Source of the DNA: Diospyros lotus
Taxonomy: Eukaryota > Streptophyta > Magnoliopsida > Ericales > Ebenaceae
Assembly: GCF_014633365.1 (NCBI RefSeq)
Contig: NC_068342.1
Span: 4,574,622-4,638,621, forward strand
Length of the DNA: 64,000 nt
Direction of reading: 5' to 3'
In this document: piece after piece, positions 55,197 through 64,000 of the stretch
Numbering within the stretch: the stretch's first letter is position 1
Layout: each line of letters starts with the position of its first letter
Position numbers and translations under genes: made by a program
Notes under the pieces: generated by a model
Database searches by the model: none
Seen by the model: only the letters and a program-made list of their open reading frames with translations
Told to the model about the DNA's origin: nothing

Positions 55197-55602
55197 TGTC
55201 ACAGATGACCCGTTAACTCCAATTCCATTGCATTTTTAAATTTCTATACTTAGTTTATTTCGGTAGTAGTTCGGTGTGTGAACTCTACCATTGCTATTAG
55301 TGTGTTAGCTGTTTTAGGGCAACGATCGGCCAAGTGGAAAGGCAGAATATAGTTTGTTAGGATTGTACCAGGTGTGGGCCACCTCTGACAAGGGAATATC
55401 CCCTCAAAAAAGTCCATATATGTCCGCGTCCCTCCATCGTGAGGGGGCTTGCATGAGAATATCAGAATTATGTTTTCCTTCACTCACTTTCTCTCTCTCT
55501 AATTCTTTCTTCTTCCTCGTTTCTCTTTGTTACCTACTCGATTTCTCCCTGCGACTCCATCGGAAAGAAGCAACTTCTAATTACAAGGGCGGGGTCGTGA
55601 CA
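55197..55602 (+). repeat. Gypsy F 5' LTR
   Basis: 406 bp, TGTCACAGATGACC to GGGTCGTGACA. It contains AGTCCATATATGTCC as a TATA-like area and a CTCTCTCTCT leader. Confidence 0.93.
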
Positions 55603-55652
55603 ACTTGGTATCAGAGCAGAGATTCTCGACCAGAGCTCGGTGACTTAAAACA

Positions 55653-56933
55653 ATGGCGGAAGGGACTCGCATGAAAGACATGGAGACCCGGCTCCAGCAG
55701 CTGGGAGCGGCAGTGACCGAAATCCAGAATAAAATGGATAGAACAGAGTTTGAGGCTAACAGAAACCATGAGGCAATGATCGCTATGAACCGAAGGGTGG
55801 AAGACTCTATGGAGGGGCTCGAAAGGAGATTAGAAGAGTCGATCGCACGAGTGCGAGAAGAGCTGGGAGCTCAAATCCAACAGTTCACGGTAATGTTTAC
55901 CCAGCAAAACCAGGTCAGGTTAGCTCCAGACTTTCCACATAGAGAGGAGAATGAACCTCTCCTGCAAAGAGTTATGATTAACCCAGAAGAAGGAGGTCAG
56001 GAAGAGTTAGAAAGGATAGGAGGGAGAGGAGGAGAAGAGCATAACCACCACCCTCCAGGATTTCCTATGCCCCGAATGGAAATTCCAGTTTTCGAGGGGA
56101 TTCATCCTCGATGGTGGTTGAGGAAGTGTGAGAGACTGTTCGAATGGTATAACGTACCCAGAATGCAGAGGGTGAGCTTAGCCGCTGCATACTTCCATAA
56201 GGTGGTAGACGCATGGTTCCAAAGATGTTTGAGTTTAAGGAGAGAATACATCTGGGAGGAATTCTTTGAAAAGTTATGCGAATGCTTTGGGGAGAGAAGT
56301 GTGGCAGACACCACCGAAGAATTCAATAAGCTACGGCAGACTGGGAGCGTGGGATCCTATCTCAAGAAGTTTGAGGAGATTAGATCATATATGGTTAGTC
56401 ATAACCATCACCTCTCAGAAGCTTATTTCATATCAAGCTTCATGAGTGGACTAAGTGAGGAACTCAGACCAATGGTTCAGATGATGAGGCCGCAGACAGT
56501 TGAACAAGCTTCAGAAAGTGCTCGTTTGCAAGAAATGATGGTGGAGGCCTTGATCAAGAAGCAAAGACAACTGCCAAGGGGAGCAAACACTGGGACAGCT
56601 GGTATGGGGACGAAGGGGTACACCCATGACGCTAACAGAGGAAGCACTGGAGGAAAGCCAATTACGGGTACGAGCTCCATCCCCTATGGGGAGCAGCTAC
56701 GAGAACAAAGAAGGATGGCTGGCTTATGCTTCAGGTGCGGGGATAGATATCACCCGGGCCATCAGTGCAAGAGACAGATCTTATTGTTGGAAGGAGAGGA
56801 AGAAGGGGAGCAGGACGAAACCAAAGAAGAGAGTGTGGAAGAGGGTGAAGAAGAGGACAATGGAGAGATCTCCATACACGCCTTAAAGGGGGTTGGCCAA
56901 CAACAAGATCATCAAGGTAGGAGGCCAAGTTAA
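55653..56933 (+). CDS. Gypsy F gag protein, 426 aa
   Basis: The ATG at 55653 follows the primer-binding site by 35 bp. The N-terminus is charged and probably coiled coil (METRLQQLGAAVTEIQNKMD, VEDSMEGLERRLEESIARVR). The capsid core is at about residues 145-300 (MEIPVFEGIHPRWWLRKCER, EFNKLRQTGSVGSYLKKFEE, EAYFISSFMSGLSEELRPMV). A zinc knuckle CFRCGDRYHPGHQC is near residues 357-370, followed by a Glu-rich tail. It overlaps the pol frame (+1) by about 40 bp. Open throughout. Confidence 0.92.
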   Translation: MAEGTRMKDMETRLQQLGAAVTEIQNKMDRTEFEANRNHEAMIAMNRRVEDSMEGLERRLEESIARVREELGAQIQQFTVMFTQQNQVRLAPDFPHREENEPLLQRVMINPEEGGQEELERIGGRGGEEHNHHPPGFPMPRMEIPVFEGIHPRWWLRKCERLFEWYNVPRMQRVSLAAAYFHKVVDAWFQRCLSLRREYIWEEFFEKLCECFGERSVADTTEEFNKLRQTGSVGSYLKKFEEIRSYMVSHNHHLSEAYFISSFMSGLSEELRPMVQMMRPQTVEQASESARLQEMMVEALIKKQRQLPRGANTGTAGMGTKGYTHDANRGSTGGKPITGTSSIPYGEQLREQRRMAGLCFRCGDRYHPGHQCKRQILLLEGEEEGEQDETKEESVEEGEEEDNGEISIHALKGVGQQQDHQGRRPS

Positions 56934-59073
56934 GGACTACAACCTCATGATTTTAATTGATAGCGGAAGCACTCATAGCTTCCTTGATGAAAGCATGGCT
57001 GAGAAGTTGAAATGCCCGCTCACAGGAACCACCCCCCTGAGCGTGATAGTTGCCAACGGCCAGAGGGTGTTGAGTAATTTTACCTGCAAAGGTTTCTGCT
57101 GGGAAATGCAGGGGGAGAAGTTTGAGACAAACCTGAGGTTGCTTCAGCTGGGAGGGTGCCATGTGGTCTTAAGAGTGGACTGGATGAAGGGGGTGAGCCC
57201 CATCAGCTTCGATTTCAATAGAATGGAGGTGTCATTTGAAAAAAATGGTAGGAGGATGACACTGACCAGGAAGAACGAGATGGGGGTTTGTAAAATGATA
57301 TCAGGGAGGAGGCTGCAAAGAGTGTTGAAGAGCAAGTGAAGTCAGATAGCTCACCTCTTCTCAGTGGTAGCAGCCGAAAGGGATCACACAGAGGTCGCGA
57401 TACAAGGGGAGATGGGGTTGACAGTAAGCACACCCCAAGGAATGCAAAACCAGGTATGCCATCCGGATGCCCTCAATAAACTGTTGGTGGATTACAAGGA
57501 TCTCTTTAGGGAATCAAAAACTGTACCCCCTACCCGAATGTTCGACCATAACATTAATCTCAAACCAGGTGCCAAACCCATCAATATTAGAGCATACCGA
57601 TACCCTCCCAACCAAAAGAACGAAATTGAAAAAATGGTTAGAACCATGCTTGAACAATCCCTCATTAGACCCAGCCAAAGCCCATTCGCTTCTCCCGTCC
57701 TCCTAGTCAAAAAGAATGATGGAACATGGAGATTTTGTGTCGATTACCGGCAACTAAATGCCATAACTATTAAAGATAGATTTCCCATACCCTTGGTGGA
57801 GGACCTACTAGACAAACTTAACCATGCCAAATTCTTTTCTAAGCTGGACCTAAGGGCGGGATACCATCAAATTAGGATGAAGACTGAAGATATACCAAAA
57901 ACAGCCTTCAAAACCCACAATGGACATTTTAAGTTCCTAATGATGCCCTTCGGTCTTACAAATGCCCCGGCAACCTTCCAATCCCTCATGAACAGAATTT
58001 TTGAACCTTACCTCCGCAAGTTTATATTAGTTTTCTTTGATGACATACTTGTTTACAGCCCTACATTCGACCAACACCTAGCCCACCTCAAAATTACCCT
58101 TGAAATCCTAAGAACCCACCAGCTTTTTATTAAGGAGTCCAAATGTGTTTTTGCCCAAAGGCAGGTGGAATATCTCAGGCACCTCATATCAAATGGCAAG
58201 GTCAGTACCGATCCCAGCAAGGTGGAAGCAATGTTGTCCTGGCCGAGGCCTACATCCCCGAAGGCCTTGAGGGGATTCCTAGGACTAACCAGGTATTATC
58301 GTAGGTTTGTGCAAAACTACGGAATTATCAGCAAGCCACTGACCAATTTACTAAAGAAGGGAGGGTTCAATTGGGGGCGGGAGGCAGAGGAAGCATTCGA
58401 GAACCTTAAGGGGGCAATGAGCAGAGTACCGGTGTTGGGCCTCCCAAATTTTGACAAGCCTTTTACTCTAGAAACGGATGCTAGTGGAACCGAGGTAGGG
58501 GCAGTGCTAGCTCAAGAGGGAAGACCCCTAACCTTCTTGAGCCAAGTGTTGAGCCCAAAACACTTGGGACTCAGCATCTATGAAAAGGAACTTCTGGTTG
58601 TACTCATGGCGATAAACCATTGGAGGCACTACTTAGAGGGCAACAAGTTCATCATTAAAACGAACCACGAGAGCTTAAAATTCCTACTGCAACAAAAGCT
58701 CCAAACGCAGCTACAGAAGAAGGGATTGACCAAACTAATGGTTCTGGATTACAGAATTCAATACCGGAAGAGAAAAGAAAACAGGGCAGCTGATGCACTG
58801 TCCAAACATCATGAGAAGGGAGACTTAGCAGCCATAACCACCCTGGTGCCCGAATGGTATCAAAAAGTGATTGACAACTACGAAGGAGACAACAGAGTTA
58901 AGTCAGTGGTGGAGAAACTGACGATGGGAGCCCAAGAGGTAGAGGGCTACACACTGAACCAAGGATTGCTGAGGTTTCGCGGGAGGATTGTGATTGGACA
59001 AAATCCGAGGATCAAGGAAAGGATCTTTCAAGCACTGCACGAGTCCCCACTAGGAGGGCATTCGGGAGAATAG
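56893..59073 (+). pseudogene. Gypsy F protease-RT-RNase H, one in-frame stop
   Basis: One frame carries the protease (LMILIDSGSTHSFLDESMAE), then a TGA stop at 57337-57339. It then continues as RT (RFCVDYRQLNAITIKDRFPI, ILVFFDDILVYSPTFDQHLA with FFDD) and RNase H (FTLETDASGTEVGAVLAQEG, YEKELLVVLMAINHWRHYLE). It ends at a TAG (59071-59073) within the integrase zinc region (LHESPLGGHSGE). Apart from those two stops the frame is well kept. RT motifs are intact. Confidence 0.92.
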
Positions 59074-60280
59074 AACACGTACCTCCGGGTCAAGCAGGTG
59101 TTCTAGTGGCCAAAAATGAAGACAGAGATTAAAGAGCTGGTGTGACACATGTAAGAGATGCAAGTCGGAGACAGTGGCCTACCCGGGATTACTACAGCCT
59201 CTGCCCATCCCAGAGTAGGCTTGGTCTAGCGTCTCAATGGACTTTGTGGAAGGGCTCCCCCGATCGGAAGGTAGGGATAACATCTTGGTAGTGGTGGATT
59301 GGTTGACAAAATTTGCCCATTTCATTGGGCTGACCCACCCTTACATGGCTCATGATGTTGCCAGAGTTCTCTTAGATAGGGTGATCAAACTACACGGGAC
59401 CCCCAAGACTATAATCTCCGACAAGGACAAGATTTTTATCAGCTTAATTTGGCAGGAACTAATGAAGTCTCTAGGAACAAAGCTTAATCCATCCACAGCA
59501 TATCACCCTCAATCCGATGGACAGACTGAGATGGTGAACCAGAGCCTCAAAACATACTTGAGATGTGTCTGCCTACTACAGCCTAAAGAATGGCATAAGT
59601 GGTTGTCCCTAGCTCAATGGTGGCATAACACTAGCCCCCATTCATCGATTAAGATGTCGCCTTTTGAGGCCTTATTTGGATACAAGCCACCGCTTCTGCC
59701 AGCAGTAGGAGGGGGTTATAATGTGGCCTTGGTTGAAGAGTATTTACAGCGGAGAAGAGAGATAACCCGGCAACTGAAGCAAGAGTTAGCCTCGGCCCAA
59801 AATCGCATGAAGCAAAACCCTGACCGGAAGAGAAGCGAGAGAGAGTTTGAAGCAGGGGATCAAGTGTACCTCAGATTGAGGTATAACCACCTAAAGTCAA
59901 TTTCTCAAGAAAAGGTCACTAAGCTTAGTCCCAAGTACTATGGACCCTTCCCTATCGAGGCCAAAATAGGGAAGGTCGCTTACCAGTTGAAGCTTCCCTC
60001 AGGGTGGCAAGTTCACCCTGTCTTCCATGTTTCACTTCAAAAGAAGTCGGTAGGGGCTCAACCCACAAGCTCGGAGCTACTTGTTCTTCCTAAAGAGGTC
60101 ACTGCAAGGATCGAGCCCGAGGCCGTTATCGATAGACGGGTGATATATAGACACAAAGCTCCACTTATTCAGGTGCTGGTCAAATGGCGCAGCAATCCTT
60201 CAGAAGATAGCACATGGGCATACCTGCCAGAATTCCTCACACAGTTCCCACAAGCAGCCAGCCTCCTTAGCATTTCTTGA
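59074..60280 (+). pseudogene. Gypsy F integrase with chromodomain-like C-terminus
   Basis: From 59074 to about 59236 the zinc region has stops (for example TAG 59104-59106 and TGA 59142-59144) and a frame change. From 59237 the frame is open: DFVEGLPRSEGRDNILVVVD, IISDKDKIFISLIW (second aspartate kept), [20 protein letters not shown] with the catalytic glutamate, a GPF motif (LSPKYYGPFPIEAKIGKVAY) and HPVFHVSLQKK. The last ~55 residues (DRRVIYRHKAPLIQVLVKW, SEDSTWAYLPEFLTQFP) match the chromodomain of plant chromoviruses, thought to guide integration to heterochromatin. Confidence 0.9.
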
Positions 60281-60309
60281 GGATAAGAAATGTCTAAGAG
60301 AGGGGGAAT

Positions 60310-60715
60310 TGTCACAGATGACCTATTAACTCCAATTCCATTGCATTTTTAAACTTCTGTACTTAGTTTATTTCGATAGTAGTTTGGTGTGTGAACTCTA
60401 CCATTGCTATTTGTATGTTAGCTGTTTTAGGGCAACGATCGGCCAGGTGGAAAGGAAGAATATAGTTTGTTAGGATCGTACCAGGTGTGGCCCACCTTTG
60501 ACAGGGGAATATCCCCTCCAAAAAGCCCATATATGTCCGCGTCCCTCCATCGTGAGGGGGCATGCATGAGAATATCATAATTCTGTTTTCCTTCACTCAC
60601 TTTCTCTCTCTCTAATTCCTTTTTCTTCCTCGTTTCTCTTCGTTACCTACTTGATTTCTCCCTACGACTCCATCGGAAAGAAGCAACTTCTAATTACAAT
60701 GGCGAGGTTATGACA
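60310..60715 (+). repeat. Gypsy F 3' LTR
   Basis: 406 bp, TGTCACAGATGACC to GAGGTTATGACA. It is equal in length to the 5' LTR with substitutions only. Confidence 0.93.
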
Positions 60716-61127
60716 CTATTCTTCTCACAACTCTCTCTCTCTTTTTCACTGCACTCGTACACAAGAGAATAGAATGATTGTTTGATTGATGATCACAACC
60801 GATCCCCTACCCTCATATTTATAGACTATGGGGCGAACCAACCTAGGGATATAACCGACTCTACAAAAGTCCAAACTACCCCTAATATATCCAGTTAATT
60901 ACAGAAATGCCCTACACACTAACTGCCACTCAATCATCATCCTTGACTCCTCTGATTTCTTCTAAGCTTTCAACACACTTAACTCAGGCAAAACATCAAC
61001 AATCCTCTTCTTCCACATCATCTCCCTCTCCATCTTCATCAAGTTCAAATTCAATTGGAGCATTTGAAGTAGTAGCCTTTTTACTTATTGTCAAATTTGG
61101 AGTTGAAGCAATAAATATAAATCCTAA

Positions 61128-61723
61128 TGTGATGTTTAGCATTGAGTATTAAGGATCTAGAAGGAAGAGATAGAGAGATCCCGGTTGGATCCCTTGCAGT
61201 ATGCCGTTAATGACCGTTTGGTGTTTTAACGGTGACTGTTAGTTGAGGGTATTTTAGGTATTGTTATATTTTTTAATTCCCTTGATGTAACCACTCTATT
61301 GCCTATATATAGAGGGCTCGAGTTAGCGCTTAGGGTATCATTCACTATTCAAAAATCTCTTTGTTGTAAACAAGTAGAGTGTTGTGTGTTGAGAGGAAAG
61401 GCTTTGTGTCGAGAAAAGTTCTTTGTAATCTCAAGAGAGAATAGTGTACTTGTGTGCGAGAGGAAGTACAGAAACTCTTGTATCTAATTTCATTCATATT
61501 GGATTGCTCTCTGAAGGCTGGATGTAGGACTGGTGTAAACCAGTTTGAACCAGGATAACTCTCAGTGTCTTTCATGTGGTTTGATTGTTCTATCTTTGTC
61601 TCCTGTCATTTCTTTAATTTTTGTTTCTGTTGTATATTTGAATTAGTGAGAGAGTGAACGAGTGGACATATTTTTTGGTTTATTGGGTGATATATTGGAC
61701 CGACAGTGCTCCCAATTGTAACA
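61128..61723 (+). repeat. S-family solo LTR 8, nested in MITE 2
   Basis: 596 bp, TGTGATGTTTAGC to CCAATTGTAACA, with a perfect TSD CCTAA (61123-61127 and 61724-61728). Sense is plus: TATA-like GCCTATATATAGAGGG at about 61301-61316. The family block at 61517-61557 has perfect arms ACTGGT/ACCAGT. The target site (AATCCTAAACAATAAAAAAT) is recognisable in MITE 1 as AACCCTAAACAGTAAAAAAT. Confidence 0.93.
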
Positions 61724-61915
61724 CCTAAACAATAAAAAATTAAATAAAATAACAAACAGTAAACATAAACCTAAAACAGTTAAAAAAAGCTAGGCGTGCC
61801 TAAACCCAAGGATGTGCCTAAGGGCCTAGGCACGCTTGGTTGGCCTGCGCCTACCTAAGAGCATTCCAGGCGCCAAAGATGCACCTTGCGCGTCTTTAAT
61901 AACACTGATCCTTAT

Positions 61916-62509
61916 TCTATGAAAAGGAGTAAATGTGGGATAAGTGACTACTTTACTGCTCATTATACAAAAAATATGTATTTATATTAATATTGTTACT
62001 GATATGATTACATATTTTTGTAAGTTGTTAAGATATAAATGCCGCATAAAATATATATAAACAGTATTTGAAACCATAATATTAACATACAAGAAGTCAT
62101 ATTCAATATTCATATGATATATAAGATCATAAGCTAATCGTGCAGAGAATCACCTTCAGCCCCTGCTATCCTACCACTCTTCCCATGGCCATGAGCATAA
62201 TACAAACTCGAGTCCTAAGACAAACCCAACACTATCATTATAGTCTACCAAAACCACTACTACCCTAATATGGGCATAATATGCAGTTTTCATTTGACAT
62301 TAAGCCCATTTACATTTTCATTTCACTTGAGTTGGTGTCACAAATCTACCCCATTGAAAGTCTGAAACCATAAAGAATAGAGTGCTAGAGACCTATCTCG
62401 AACCCACTCAAAATATAAGGGGTGAACTGCGCTTTCTTTTATGGATATTGGATAAATCATTGTGCCCTTGTTTAGTTTGTGTTCAGAATCATTGATGTTT
62501 CCTAGATCA
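61916..62509. other. Intron sequence without recognised feature
   Basis: About 590 bp between MITE 2 and S LTR 9. I looked for the missing N-terminal MED14 exon on the minus strand and did not find it. Confidence 0.5.
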
Positions 62510-62514
62510 TAGCC

Positions 62515-63090
62515 TGTTAAAACCGACACTATGATCTCTCAAGAATCACTCAAGAATCTCACCAAATTCAAACCAACATTGAATACTGAAAGTAGAAATG
62601 TAAAACAGAATATAAAAAGGAGAAATCAAACCAGATTGCAGCACACACAAATTACCCTGGTTCATGCCATTTACATGGCACTACATCCAGCAATCCAAGA
62701 AGCAAACAATCCACTAGAAACAAGTCTTAAACCAGTACAAGAATTCCCCTTCTTCCCTCTTCCTTTACTCCCGGATACAATACTCAACCGAAGCTAACAA
62801 GAATTTGAAACACACAGCTCTCTCTCACGCCTCTCACTGTACCCGAACCCAAGGAATAAAAGATATGAAAAATGATTGATTGATAAACCGGCCTCCACAC
62901 CCTTCTATATATAGACTAAGGGAGGCGGAAATATCTAAGGGAGATAACTAACTTTACAAAAGTCAAAACTACCCTTACTAAAGCAATTAGATACACTCAA
63001 GTCCTATTAACTAACTGCTGCCACATCATCTTTAATTCTTTCCTAGTTTCTTCAATAAATCCAGCTTTTACTTTAGGCAAAACAGTAACA
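62515..63090 (-). repeat. S-family solo LTR 9
   Basis: 576 bp, TGTTAAAACCGACAC to AAAACAGTAACA, with a perfect TSD TAGCC (62510-62514 and 63091-63095). The family block is at 62690-62653 with arms TGCCAT/ATGGCA, and the TATA-like CTATATATAGACTAAGGG (sense on the other strand) is at about 62904-62921. Confidence 0.93.
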
Positions 63091-63095
63091 TAGCC

Positions 63096-63604
63096 CATTT
63101 TCTAGTCTCAATTAATTCTTAAATTTCAATAGACATCAGCGAGCAACCTGACACAGTTGACAATGCTATAATCTTTATTTTTTTAGATTATAAAAATTCT
63201 ATAAAGAATTACTGTTAAGAAAACAAAATGATAATAATTTTTTCCGAGGCCCATAAAAACCAACACATTATAACTCTATAACTAATATTATATTATTCAA
63301 GTCAAATAAGATTTTTCCCCCAACTATTTAAGACTACCAACTTGTATCTATTCCCCACTCATTAGAGGTACTACGAACAGGATGGTGTTTCTTTTTTCTA
63401 TGTTATCTTCAATGGAACTGCTTCTTTTGTTCCTAATACCATCTCTTATGGTTTTACCACACAGCCAGCTTGGCACCCTGTCTCAACACATTCGTTTTGG
63501 TAATAAGTTTCTTCATTTCCTCAAACTTTGTACTACAATTGTTTGAAAGGCTTTTCTGCAACATTTTCATATTTACTCATACATATTTTTCATTATTAAT
63601 AGGG
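63096..63604. other. Intron sequence without recognised feature
   Basis: About 500 bp of AT-rich intron. No conserved MED14 exon, terminal repeat or coding block is seen. Confidence 0.5.
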
Positions 63605-63780
63605 TTCAAGTTGAGATTGGAAGGTGGGGGGTTCAAGTTGTGGAAACAGCCTCTTCGCCACATTCCCTCCCCCCCCCCCCCAAAAAAAAAAAAAACAGAA
63701 AGGGGAAACGTTTCATGCAAATACAACCCTCACCGGAGCCTTGCAAAGCAAAGAGCCTCATGCACTAGGAATTCCCTTTA
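63605..63780 (+). mobile_element. Au-like SINE copy 3
   Basis: It has GGGGGTTCAAGTTGTGG (B-box-like), AACAGCCTCTTCGCCACATT, an expanded C run then A run (63671-63697), CAAATACAACCCTCACC, CTTGCAAAGCAAAGAGCCTC and CATGCACTAGGAATTCCCTT. The same block order occurs in the two copies at the left end. The homopolymer expansion is specific to this copy. Confidence 0.6.
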
Positions 63781-64000
63781 TGATGAATGGGGTTTGATTC
63801 TTCTTCCAATTGTATAGGGTATAGGGTCCACTTGTTGGGCTTTTTTTTAATATTCTCTTTTTGTTTACAGAATTGCTTATCAATAAAAAAAGATGACCAT
63901 TATAACATTTCCCAATCGTTAAAATCTACGTAACTCTATCAGACAAATAACACTAATACTGCCTTTGACATTCACAATTGAACCTATCCAAAACTTTTCT

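Larger units (their letters stand above)
55197..60715 (+). mobile_element. Gypsy element F (chromovirus-like), nested in S LTR 6
   Basis: A Ty3/gypsy element with 406-bp LTRs at each end and a perfect TSD CTATT (55192-55196 and 60716-60720). The primer-binding site TTGGTATCAGAGC follows the 5' LTR at about 55606 and AGAGAGGGGGAAT abuts the 3' LTR. By eye the LTRs differ at roughly 6-7% of positions, so F is much older than E. Gag is open. Pol has an in-frame stop and a damaged integrase N-terminus. Confidence 0.95.
54294..61001 (-). repeat. S-family solo LTR 6 (589 bp reassembled), split twice
   Basis: Parts are 54294-54420, 55016-55196 and 60721-61001 (127+181+281 = 589 bp, the family length). 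Ends are TGTTAAAACTGGGAGC and AAAACATCAACA, with TSDs ATACT (54289-54293) and ATCCT (61002-61006). It holds S LTR 7 and gypsy F. The family block at 55086-55048 is the most diverged of the nine (GAACTAGAG for GAACCAGGAT), which fits an older copy. Confidence 0.85.
53703..61907 (+). mobile_element. hAT-type MITE 2 (891 bp reassembled), hosting a nest
   Basis: Ends are CAGTGTCATTAAAGGC and GCGTCTTTAATAACACTG, with a perfect 8-bp TSD ATCCTTAT (53695-53702 and 61908-61915). Its own parts are 53703-54293, 61007-61127 and 61729-61907. They align with MITE 1 (18685-19543) in order, including GCGC-rich ends, an AATTTATAGGTCTTAAATCTT segment and a TTCTTCCACATCATC segment. No coding capacity is seen. 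It lies about 60 bp upstream of a MED14 acceptor. Confidence 0.9.
53635..64000 (-). other. MED14 intron, at least 10.4 kb, right edge open
   Basis: Intron upstream of the 52555-53634 exon. It contains MITE 2 with its nest, S solo LTR 9 and a SINE. The stretches 61916-62509, 63096-63604 and 63781-64000 show no recognisable exon or gene. Confidence 0.75.

Noticed and set aside
62338..62529. Minus-strand ORF of 63 codons
   Set aside because: No family resemblance, no splice-site fit with MED14, and part of it overlaps the start of S LTR 9.
61916..64000. The missing N-terminal MED14 exon might lie at the right end of the window
   Set aside because: No minus-strand frame there reads like the conserved N-terminus or ends with a donor in phase 0; only a solo LTR, a SINE and unassigned DNA are seen.

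Overview
The window looks like nuclear DNA of a flowering plant, most likely a eudicot with a repeat-rich genome. It is AT-rich, has GT..AG introns, and carries plant-type Ty1/copia, Ty3/gypsy, hAT, RTE-LINE, TRIM and Au-like SINE elements. I cannot name the species.

The only host gene is on the minus strand: the central part of the gene for Mediator subunit 14 (MED14, called STRUWWELPETER/SWP in Arabidopsis). Six coding exons (53634-52555, 39226-39129, 14372-14198, 7309-6340, 6239-5215, 4759-3678) join in frame to give about 1476 codons with no stop. The N-terminal exon(s) lie beyond the right edge and the C-terminal exons beyond the left edge. About 4.4 kb of coding sequence is spread over 50 kb because three internal introns (13.3, 24.8 and 6.9 kb) and the two flanking introns are packed with transposable elements.

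Layout from left to right. 1-3677: RTE-type LINE and two SINEs in an intron. 3678-7309: three exons. 7310-14197: a solo LTR and copia A (minus), which carries a nested solo LTR. 14198-14372: exon. 14373-39128: copia B (plus) holding a solo LTR and a hAT transposon that itself holds a hAT-type MITE; another solo LTR; a gag-only LTR element G; copia C (minus) holding a solo LTR and a non-autonomous LTR element whose ORF appears to include a fragment of a Mei2-like RNA-binding protein gene. 39129-39226: a 98-bp exon. 39227-52554: a six-deep nest (TRIM > gypsy-type solo LTR > copia D > S-family solo LTR > hAT > gypsy E). 52555-53634: exon. 53635-64000: a MITE carrying three S-family solo LTRs and gypsy F, then one more S-family solo LTR and a SINE.

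The boundaries of most elements are backed by target-site duplications (TSDs), many of them perfect, and by the lengths recovered when nested insertions are removed on paper. The most distinctive signal is a family of nine solo LTRs (called S here, about 576-622 bp, TGT...ACA ends, 5-bp TSDs) with no internal region anywhere in the window. Each carries a block whose flanks are conserved (CTGGATGTAGG ... GAACCAGGATAA) while the sequence between them changes, in most copies keeping complementary arms, which suggests a selected RNA stem-loop. All identifications were made by eye; no database search was run.
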